A stretch of DNA of 64,000 nt from Ruegeria haliotis (GTDB taxonomy: Bacteria > Pseudomonadota > Alphaproteobacteria > Rhodobacterales > Rhodobacteraceae): assembly GCF_013377785.1 (NCBI RefSeq), contig NZ_JABXWT010000018.1:1-64000 (forward strand), given 5' to 3'. Positions 23,308 through 31,000 of the stretch are shown here, piece by piece; the first letter of the stretch is position 1; each line of letters opens with the position of its first letter. The position numbers and the translations under genes are program-made. A model generated the notes under the pieces. That model searched no databases, was not told the origin of the DNA, and saw only the letters and a list, made by a program, of their open reading frames with translations.

Positions 23308-24608
23308 TGGAGTGGTATGTTGTTGGCCTTGGCCTGCTTGGCCTGTTGATGTTGTTCATTTCAATTGGGCTGCCGATCCCCTTTGCCCTTGCCGCAGCAT
23401 CTTTGCCTTTCCTGTGGCAGATCCAGGGGTGGGAGACGTCAATCGTCTCGTCAGAACTTAAGCTCTGGGGTGTCTGGATTGACTATATCCTGCTGGCCGT
23501 TCCGCTTTTTGTGTTCCTTGGTGAGCTCATAGGAAAGTCCAATATCGGTCCAAACCTTTATCAATTTCTGCACCAAGGCGTGCGGATCAAGGGGTCTGCT
23601 GCCTATGGATCTATCGGGGCAAGTGCCGGGTTTGGCGCGGTCTGCGGGTCGTCGATGGTTGGCGCGCTAACCATTGGGGGTGTTGCCCTGCCTGAGATGT
23701 TGCGCCTTGGCTATGGCAAGCGCCTGTCCAGTGGCGTTCTGGCTGCTGGTGGAACGCTCTCTGTCCTGATCCCGCCCAGCTTGATTCTGCTGTTTTACGG
23801 CATCGTGACCGATCAAAGCATCGGTGACCTGTTTATCGCGGGCGTCGTTCCCGGCCTGATCCTTGTGTCCAGCTTTGTGGTGGTGGTGCTGGTCTGGGGC
23901 ATTTTGAAGCCGCAGGATATTCCCAGCAGCGAAAACGCCACAAAAATGCCGATGATGATGATCATCAGCACCGTAGGTCCCGTGGTTCTGATTGGTCTTG
24001 TGATCACCGTTGCAATTTATGCCGGTATCGCCACACCAACCGAAGCCGCCGCCGTGGCCGCCTTGTTGACGGTTGTCCTGGCCTTCTGGGTCGGTGGCCT
24101 GACTTGGAAAGGGTTCAAGGATTCCATCTTCGCCACCATGCGCACGATGGGCTACTTGGGTCTTCTCCTGTCCGCCGGTGTGCTGTTTGGCTTTGTGCTG
24201 ACGTATTACCGCGTGCCGCAACAATTCACCGAACTGTTCTTGTCGTTTGATTTGTCACCCTACACGGTGCTGGCCATTGTTTTAATCTTCTACATCATTC
24301 TCGGCATGTTTCTTGAACCTGTTTCGATGACCTTCATCACGCTGCCGACGATCTATCCGCTGATGAATGCAGCAGGCTTTGACCTGATCTGGTTCGGTGT
24401 TGTCTATACCATCACGATGGAGATTGCGGTGCTCACGCCCCCTGTCGGTCTAAACTTATACGTCATACAGGCCATAGGAAGGGAACAGGTCACCATTGGC
24501 GATGTCATCATGGGTTGCCTGCCCTTCATCGGCGCCATGATTCTGCTGATCTCGATCCTGATCGTTGCGCCCGATGTGGCCCTGTGGCTTCCGGAGCAGA
24601 TGCGCTGA
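23307..24608 (+). CDS. TRAP transporter large permease subunit (DctM family)
   Basis: A 433-residue membrane protein with about twelve helices. Family landmarks: PLFVFLGELIGKSNI near residue 65, GASAGFGAVCGSSMVGALTIGGVALPEML near 108-135, GGTLSVLIPPSLILLFYGI near 148, and ATPTEAAAVAALL near 232. It forms the sodium-driven translocation channel with the DctQ subunit. Start and stop codons overlap both neighbours (TAATG and TGATG), showing tight translational coupling. Confidence 0.9.
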   Translation: MEWYVVGLGLLGLLMLFISIGLPIPFALAAASLPFLWQIQGWETSIVSSELKLWGVWIDYILLAVPLFVFLGELIGKSNIGPNLYQFLHQGVRIKGSAAYGSIGASAGFGAVCGSSMVGALTIGGVALPEMLRLGYGKRLSSGVLAAGGTLSVLIPPSLILLFYGIVTDQSIGDLFIAGVVPGLILVSSFVVVVLVWGILKPQDIPSSENATKMPMMMIISTVGPVVLIGLVITVAIYAGIATPTEAAAVAALLTVVLAFWVGGLTWKGFKDSIFATMRTMGYLGLLLSAGVLFGFVLTYYRVPQQFTELFLSFDLSPYTVLAIVLIFYIILGMFLEPVSMTFITLPTIYPLMNAAGFDLIWFGVVYTITMEIAVLTPPVGLNLYVIQAIGREQVTIGDVIMGCLPFIGAMILLISILIVAPDVALWLPEQMR

Positions 24609-25363
24609 TGTCGGTCCTGCCTTATCTTCGCGCCGGGTCCGGTCCGGTTTTGGTGCTGGTGCACGGCTATCTTGGCGGTGCAGCACAGTGGGAAAACGAA
24701 ATCAAAGCCTTTAGCAAAGGCTTTGATGTCATCGCCCCCAATCTTCCCGGCTTTGGGGAAGCGGGCCACCTAGAGGGGTGTGCAAGCATCAGCGGAATGG
24801 CCTTGTCCGTGCTTGAGCTGCTGGATCATCTGGGGGTTTCCGAATTCACGCTGATGGGCCATTCCATGGGCGGAATGATCGCGCAGGAAATGGCAGCCCT
24901 TCGCCCTGATGTGGTGCAAAAACTAGTGCTTTACGGGACAGGGCCCCTGGGCCTGATGCCGGACCGGTTTGAACCGATCACCGTGTCAAGCGAGCGATTG
25001 CAAAGCGATGGGGTCGCCAAAACCATCGCACGTATCGGGGCCACGTGGTTCAAGGCAGAAAAGGCGGCACCCGGCTATCCGCTTCTGATAGACATCGGCG
25101 CACAGGCCAGTGACCAAGCCGCCATGGCAGCATTGGGGGCAATGGCCAACTGGGATGGGCGCGATGCGTTGGGGCAACTAACGATGCCAACGCTAGTAAT
25201 CTGGGGAGATTCCGATAAGTCCTATCGCTGGCCGCAAGTGGAATCTTTGTGGACAAATATCCCCGAGGTCTACTTGTCAGTTGTGCCCGGAACCGCACAT
25301 GCCGTGCATCTGGAAAAGCCTGTGCTATTTCATTCGATCGTTGATGATTTTCTGAGGGTTTAG
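24608..25363 (+). CDS. alpha/beta-hydrolase coupled to the TRAP operon
   Basis: A 251-residue alpha/beta-hydrolase. The oxyanion region is VLVHGYLGGAAQWENE near residue 16, the nucleophile is the serine of MGHSMGG near 86, the acid is Asp in WGDSDKSY near 203, and the base is His in GTAHAVHLEKP near 229. ATG 24608 overlaps the DctM stop (TGATG), so it belongs to the transport operon. It may hydrolyse an ester or amide taken up by the TRAP system; this is inferred from position. Confidence 0.88.
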   Translation: MSVLPYLRAGSGPVLVLVHGYLGGAAQWENEIKAFSKGFDVIAPNLPGFGEAGHLEGCASISGMALSVLELLDHLGVSEFTLMGHSMGGMIAQEMAALRPDVVQKLVLYGTGPLGLMPDRFEPITVSSERLQSDGVAKTIARIGATWFKAEKAAPGYPLLIDIGAQASDQAAMAALGAMANWDGRDALGQLTMPTLVIWGDSDKSYRWPQVESLWTNIPEVYLSVVPGTAHAVHLEKPVLFHSIVDDFLRV

Positions 25364-26430
25364 GTGCCAGTATGCCAATCTGAAATCGAGCGCAAACAAG
25401 TGGAATTCGACTTTGGAATGGTATGCCTGATTGTCAATTTGCTCGGCTAAATAGGCATATATGTTTAATCTCTGCATTCCGACAAACCTTGCACAATGTC
25501 TGGTTTGGAAACGTCCTAGTAAACTTTTGCACTCGCAGAGAAAGTCCGCTTTCCTGAAGGACTTACCACTACCGCGCGGTCCCGCAGTGATGACGCTTGT
25601 TCGCATCTGAATGGCCGCTTCGGCGATATCTCACAGTGAGAATGCGCCTGCGGCGAATGACCGGAATCCGCCCATTCTTTAGAAAAGCAACGTGTTCTGG
25701 CGCAAAAAGTAACGGCGCAGCCAGCTCCGCCGCACTTGTTTTGGGGCCAGCGGGATTTGGACAAGCCAAACGCCCCTGGCCATCAGGGGTAAGACGCTGC
25801 CTTCCCCCTCGGGCAACCCTATTAGACAACACCGTGTCCTCGGCTACGCCTGCGGGCCGCACCACTATTGTCGAATAGCATTGCCTCGCCCCCATCCGCG
25901 TTCGCCACGTGGCAGATCAGCAGGAACAGGCGCCTTCGGCGTATGATCTGCAAATCAGCCCTGATTTTCCCAAAAGGGAAGTCAGGATCATTGAAATCGG
26001 TCTAGGTGCTGGACGAAGGAAGTGAGGCGAAAATGGCAAGGTTCTGTCGCTGGTGGCAGAACTATGTGTCGCCTTACAATTGATGTGGAACGTCACAGAC
26101 CTTTGACTCAATCGACGACCAAAACCTCAATAAATCTGAAAATCGCGTCATACAAATCTGACCCAAACGTCAAGCATTTCTGACCCAAAGCGGATAGCGA
26201 CCATTGATCGACGCTGCAGCCAATGTCTCAAAGAAGCCCGATGCTGTGCATCACATAGACAGCGGGTAAACGCAGATAGCTGGCATTGGAATTGCAAGGA
26301 CGGACCAAAGCGGACTTCAATTGGAGAAAGGAACGCTGCGGTGCAACTCTCCAAAAGCGGACGTTGCAAGAAGCCGCGCATTTCGACCGAAACCCACGCT
26401 TGTTCTGCGGACACCGCTACCGTTAACTCG
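25364..26430. other. 1-kb intergenic region with decayed sequence
   Basis: No credible gene. On the minus strand near 25560-25600 a short frame contains a P-loop-like GPRGSGKS, perhaps a remnant of an ATPase gene, but it is broken on both sides. Region 25720-25900 has a longer open frame without a start site or recognised domain. 25653-25709 matches 62231-62287, and 26150-26400 resembles the degenerate repeats of other gaps. It separates two convergent transcription units. Confidence 0.45.
25653..25709. repeat. dispersed repeat shared with 62231-62287
   Basis: GCGAATGACCGG followed by CCGCCCATTCT, then AGCAACGTGTT and CGCA-AAAG occurs here and, with small changes, at 62231-62287 (GCGAATGCCGG, CCGCCCATTCT, AGCAACGTGTT, CGCAGAAAG). 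Order and spacing are kept over about 55 bp. Both copies are intergenic. Confidence 0.5.
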
Positions 26431-27297
26431 CTACGATAGACTGGCAACCGCGCCGACAAATTCGGCCCACCGTTCGCGATCCACAAACCCATAATGTCCT
26501 GCGCCCGACCACTCATGCGCTGTGCAGTTGGGAAGTTCGGAGCAAAGGTGTCGAGGCATTTCCGGTGAGATAATGTCGTCGGCTGTCCCATAGAACATTT
26601 TCACAGGTTGCCGGATCTCCTTTGGCGAAAATCCCCAATCCCAAAGAGCCATCGTCATTTCGAAAACACCTTCCTCGTGTTGAAGGTAACCAAGACGAAA
26701 GTTCTCTTCGAACAAGGCTTGCTGCTCTGGATTGCGGAGTATTGTTTTGGCTTCGTTGGGCATTTGATCAACGACAGACTCCACATATGAAGGGATGTCT
26801 TTCAAAGCACTCTTAGCGCCCATGCGCTCTGCCCAGCGGATCAGAAAGGTCAGATGGCGCAGTTTCGCGATGGTTTTCAGATCCTTCAGTACCAGCATTT
26901 TGGTAACGCCAGGCTCATCGAATGGCGCCACAGGAGAAGCGAGAGCGACCTTGCGCACACGTTCCGGCATGTGAAATGCCACAGCCAAAGCGTGGGGGCC
27001 GCCGCCGGAATGGCCCGCTACGTTGAAGGTATCCAGGCCAAGGTGGTCAGCCAGGTTCTCCATATCGGCACCCCAATCGACCATTTTCCGATCCTTCTTC
27101 GGACTCGACCCTCCGACACCGGGCTGGTCTGCTGCAATCCATCGCACTCCAAGCGAAGCAGTTAGGCTGTCGTCGGGTTGACGAATTACGTGAGAGTCGG
27201 AAAACCCGTGGCTAAAAATCACGGGTGTTCCGTTTGGGTCGCCGTATGTGCTGAATGCGAGCGTTCTACCATCTCTGAGAGTTATGTGTTTGGTCAC
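26431..27297 (-). CDS. alpha/beta-hydrolase
   Basis: A 288-residue soluble alpha/beta-hydrolase. ISLRDGR-like start (ITLRDGRTLAFSTYGDPNGTPVIFSHGF) gives strand 1 and the oxyanion HG motif near residue 30; DQPGVGGSSP is near 57; the nucleophile is the serine of AGHSGGGPHALA near 95; the acid Asp lies in FYGTADDIIS near 235 and the base His in GAGHYGFVDRERW near 268. GTG 27297 has AGGAG six bases upstream. Substrate unknown; it is a single-gene unit. Confidence 0.87.
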   Translation of the reverse strand: MTKHITLRDGRTLAFSTYGDPNGTPVIFSHGFSDSHVIRQPDDSLTASLGVRWIAADQPGVGGSSPKKDRKMVDWGADMENLADHLGLDTFNVAGHSGGGPHALAVAFHMPERVRKVALASPVAPFDEPGVTKMLVLKDLKTIAKLRHLTFLIRWAERMGAKSALKDIPSYVESVVDQMPNEAKTILRNPEQQALFEENFRLGYLQHEEGVFEMTMALWDWGFSPKEIRQPVKMFYGTADDIISPEMPRHLCSELPNCTAHEWSGAGHYGFVDRERWAEFVGAVASLS

Positions 27298-27391
27298 GTT
27301 GTTCTCCTAAACCGAAATAACCTTGAGCTGTGAGTTCATTGGACTGCCAGCATAGATTTGGTACGAAGATAAGAGCCGTTCTCACTCCTAA

Positions 27392-27410
27392 GCACCATAA
27401 CTATTGGTGC
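27392..27410. promoter_or_regulatory. inverted repeat upstream of the hydrolase gene
   Basis: GCACCA (27392-27397) and TGGTGC (27405-27410) are perfect 6-bp arms with a 7-bp spacer, about 95 bp upstream of the hydrolase start. It may be an operator; no linked regulator gene is adjacent. Confidence 0.35.
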
Positions 27411-27539
27411 GCATAATGAAACTCAGATGTCCGTTCGGGCTCACTCCGAACAGAGAAGCCTAATTGGTGACAACCAAATCAAGTGCTTGTGGAAAGCTCC
27501 AACTTCCTGGAGCTTTCGCCGTTATGTTTGCATTCATAC

Positions 27540-27866
27540 CTAGTCGGAGAATGTATACTCACCCAGATCACACAGGTTCAGCGAATAATCTTCGGCTTCG
27601 GAACCATCGGCAAAGATACCACGGATATCATAGACACAGGTCGTCAGCCCGTCTGCGATATCCACACCAATTTCATATCCAGGGGCCAGATAACCACCCG
27701 CCAAAAGATTTGCTTCCCAATCGTCGGATGATGCGGGGGAGACGTTGAATTCGACCAGGTCGTCGCTGCTGTCGTTGTAGAGCAGGAATTCCAGGTCTTC
27801 CGCCTGAGCCGGCGAATGAACCGCCAATGCCGCCAAGGCTAGTGCCGCAGATACTAGAGTTTTCAT
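27540..27866 (-). CDS. small secreted protein of unknown function
   Basis: A 108-residue protein with a clear signal peptide (MKTLVSAALALAALAVHSPAQA, cleavage near residue 22). The mature part is acidic: FLLYNDSSDDLVEFNVSP, a tryptophan after DD, GVDIADGLTTCVYDIRGIFADGSEAEDYSLNLCDLGEYTF. The two cysteines could form a disulfide. I recall similar small periplasmic proteins in other proteobacteria but no function. AAGGATC precedes ATG 27866. It is separated from the autotransporter upstream by a strong terminator, so it probably has its own promoter or is expressed by read-through. Confidence 0.75.
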   Translation of the reverse strand: MKTLVSAALALAALAVHSPAQAEDLEFLLYNDSSDDLVEFNVSPASSDDWEANLLAGGYLAPGYEIGVDIADGLTTCVYDIRGIFADGSEAEDYSLNLCDLGEYTFSD

Positions 27867-27900
27867 TGTGTTGATCCTTTTGTTTGATCGGTAAATTGGG

Positions 27901-27956
27901 TGTGGGCCACCTTTGACCGTGAGTGATGATGTGAGTGAGTGGTGCGGTGGCCCACA
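27901..27956. repeat. long inverted repeat before the small secreted protein gene
   Basis: TGTGGGCCACC (27901-27911) and GGTGGCCCACA (27946-27956) are perfect 11-bp arms around a 34-bp GTGA-rich spacer, placed 35-90 bp upstream of the start codon. As RNA on the minus strand it would form a leader hairpin directly after the autotransporter terminator. Confidence 0.55.
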
Positions 27957-27988
27957 AAAGACGGTGCGAAGGGGCCGGCACCGTCTTT
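27956..27988 (-). terminator. Rho-independent terminator of the autotransporter operon
   Basis: On the minus strand, AAAGACGGTGC pairs perfectly with GCACCGTCTTT over an 11-bp stem with a 10-base loop, ending in TTTT. It begins 18 bp after the autotransporter stop codon. Confidence 0.8.
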
Positions 27989-28005
27989 GTCTCGTGGAGA
28001 AGGGT

Positions 28006-31000
28006 TCAGAATCGGAATTCGAAACCCAGTTGGCCAGCAACGCCATAGTCATCAGAGCTGCTGTCAAATCCGCTCTGAGCGGACACTTCCCCGAACAAAG
28101 TGGTGGTTGCCGTGATGTCCACGTGGCCACCCAGCGTCAAGGCAAGGTTGTTCCGGCCGCGTTCGGTCAGAACCGTGTCGTTGCCAAAGGATACGGACGT
28201 TTCATCATCAAACGCATAGTAGTAGTCGAACTGGCCAAAAAGGACACTGGTGCCAAACTCACGCTCAGCCCGTAGACCGATGCGCGCACTCAGAGTATCG
28301 CCGTCAGAGACCGTTCCAGCCGCACCGCTTGAAACATCATTGAGATCGTCGGCATCAACGCTGCTATAGAGAAGTTGCGCCTGAGGGATTAGGTTCAGCC
28401 CGTTGTTCAGAGCAAACACCTTGCCGACCTCGATCGAGGCGGCATAGCCATCGCCATCCGTATCGACCTCCTGTCCTCCGGCAAGGCGGGTTGTGCTGTC
28501 GAAGAACGCATAACGCAACTGGCCATCCAGATAGAGTTGACTATCGGCCAGCCACAACGCGCTCAGCGTCACATCGTAGGCGTCGGTGTCGATCTTGCCG
28601 TCGGCCAATGACGTTTCGCTGTCCGTTGAAAGTGTCGTTGCACCAAACTCGAGCCCACCAATCAGGGAACCATTACCGATCTCGGCAAATGGCAGGCTTG
28701 CGCCGACACGCAAGCCACCGCTGGTCGTTTCATTTGTGCGATCACCTGACGTATAGCGGTCGCGTCCACCTTCAGCGTTCAACCAGACCAGCGGTTGATC
28801 CGTAGAGCTGAGTTCGATCAGGGATCGGCTGACGGAGTTAGCGTCTTCCGCACCTGTTCTACCAGTCAGGCGGCGCAACGCCCCGTCCAACGCAATCTGG
28901 TCGCTGAACTGCTGGATGCCGGCCGCAAGGAACGCACGGTTCGGATTCAGGTTCACCCCACCGTTCGCAGTGAAAGGCGTGAGAATGAACTCGCCGGTTG
29001 CCGGATCGTAATCGAGCAGGAAGGTATAGGCACCTCCAACAATTGCGCCTTCTCCGCCTTTGGTCACAAAATCACCGTTCACCAGACGGAAGTCGTTGGC
29101 AGAACTCGTGTCGGAAACCGTGGCAAGCGCATAGGTCTGGAGATTTGCAAGAGTACCGGATTTCTGAACCTGCAGGCCTTGTTGTGCTCCTGCACTGTCG
29201 CCTGTCACAAGCAACTGATCGTGAGTTCCGGCATCAAAATCGACATCAAGCGCCACAGTGCCAGACCCCGTCAGGTCGCCGCCAATCGTCAGACGATCAC
29301 CCCCGCGACCATCCGCCAACGTGATAAGACCATCGTTGTTGACTTCTCCTACAACACTGACCGCCCCTGATCCGCCAAACCCGGCCTGGAAACGGCTGGT
29401 CACGTCGGTCCGCAGGTTGCTGTTCAGAGACTGGTCTGCCTCCCCTGCTGCGATGGTCGATCCGTTGTTTGCCGCGAGAGAAATAATGCTTGATGCTGAA
29501 CTGTCCAGTGTCAGGACACTTCCATTGTCTGCCGTCAGGTTTTCCCAATTGGTGAACAGAGCGCCATCTATATTGCCGTTGAAGGCCGAAAAGGTCAGCG
29601 TGTCCTGCGTGCCAATGCCGCCGTCGAACAGGGTTGCCGCGCTGATATCCGCACCCCCTTCAATCGTCAGCGCGTCGGTACCGTCACTCAACAGCACCTC
29701 ACCGGCAATCGCTGATCCCGACCGCAGAATGACATGGCTATTGCCGCCATCACCGTCGACAATCGCCTCGCCAGACAAAGAGGAGACAGCCGCACCGCTT
29801 TCAAGAGTGATCACGCTCGACCCGGCGGTCGTCCGGGTCAGAATCCCGGCACCAGTACCGCCAGAAACAGCGCCAGACACGGTAATCGATGTCAGGCCTG
29901 AACCAAAGTTTTGGGCGTATATCCCGTTTGAAACGCCGCTGATCATACCAGTGGAGGTGACTGAAAGATCGGTACCATTTTCATTCAGTGCGATCACACC
30001 ATTGCCAGTGGTGCCAGTGACATCAGACGTCGAAATCGTCAGAGCGCCACTGCCTCGGTTAACGGCTACAAGTGCGGTAGTGCCAGTGACTGTCCCCGAA
30101 GCGGTGATCGACAAGTCTGTTCCTGAGGAGCCATTATAAAGGAGCATTCCCTCCTCGGTCGCTCCTGTGACGTTGTTGACGGAAACCGCCAGTGCGCCAG
30201 TGCCCTCGTTTAGTGCGTTAATCCCTTTTGCGTCCGCATAAATCGTGCCGGTGGAGGTGACAGAAAGGTTTGTGCCATAGTTAGCCAGATTCACCCCATT
30301 CAGACTGGTTGATGTCACATCCGCGACCGAAACGGTCATAGCACCGGTGCCGGTGTTTCTTGCGGAAATCCCATTATAGTTACTCGTCACCAGTCCGGTT
30401 GTCGTGATCGAAAGATCGGTGCCTTCGTTTCCGGCGAAAATACCTGAATTGTTGGCGGTTCCGGTGACGTTGGCCGCAGAGATCACCAGCGATCCTCTGC
30501 CATAGTTACGAGCATTGATGCCGTACCCATCATCTGTGCTGATCGCGTCTCCGACGTCGATAGCTACACCTCCGGTCGTTCCGCGGCTACTTGCGTAAAT
30601 TGCATCACGAGCACCCGTCACAGTACCCGATGCCGTAACCGACAAGCTGGTGCCGGAGCCATGGTTTTCCGCCCTTATTCCAGAACTGTTGGTCCCGGTG
30701 ACTTCCGCAGTTGTGATCGTCAGTGCGCCCGTGCCATCGTTGTATGCGTCGATACCGGTGGAGTGGCCCAGAACCGGTCCAGACGCCGTAATGGTCAGAT
30801 CGGAACCACTGTTTTGCGCAGAAATTCCTTCCGCGCCCTGGCCGACCACCTCTTCAACAGCAATCGTCAATGCGCCGCTGCCGTTGTTTACAGCCCCAAT
30901 CCCCCGATTGCCTCCGATGACCCGATCAGTTGCAGTAATGGAAAGATCGGTGCCGGTATTCAACGCGGAAATGCCATCCCCTGTTGCACCTCCGGTGACA

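Noticed and set aside
25325-25606. Short minus-strand frame with a P-loop-like GPRGSGKS
   Set aside because: No Walker B or family context, no start site, and it runs into decayed sequence; too weak for an ATPase gene call.
25569-25895. 108-codon minus-strand frame in the 1-kb gap
   Set aside because: Low-complexity Arg/Ala/Gly composition, no ribosome site and overlap with a dispersed repeat; probably non-coding remnant.
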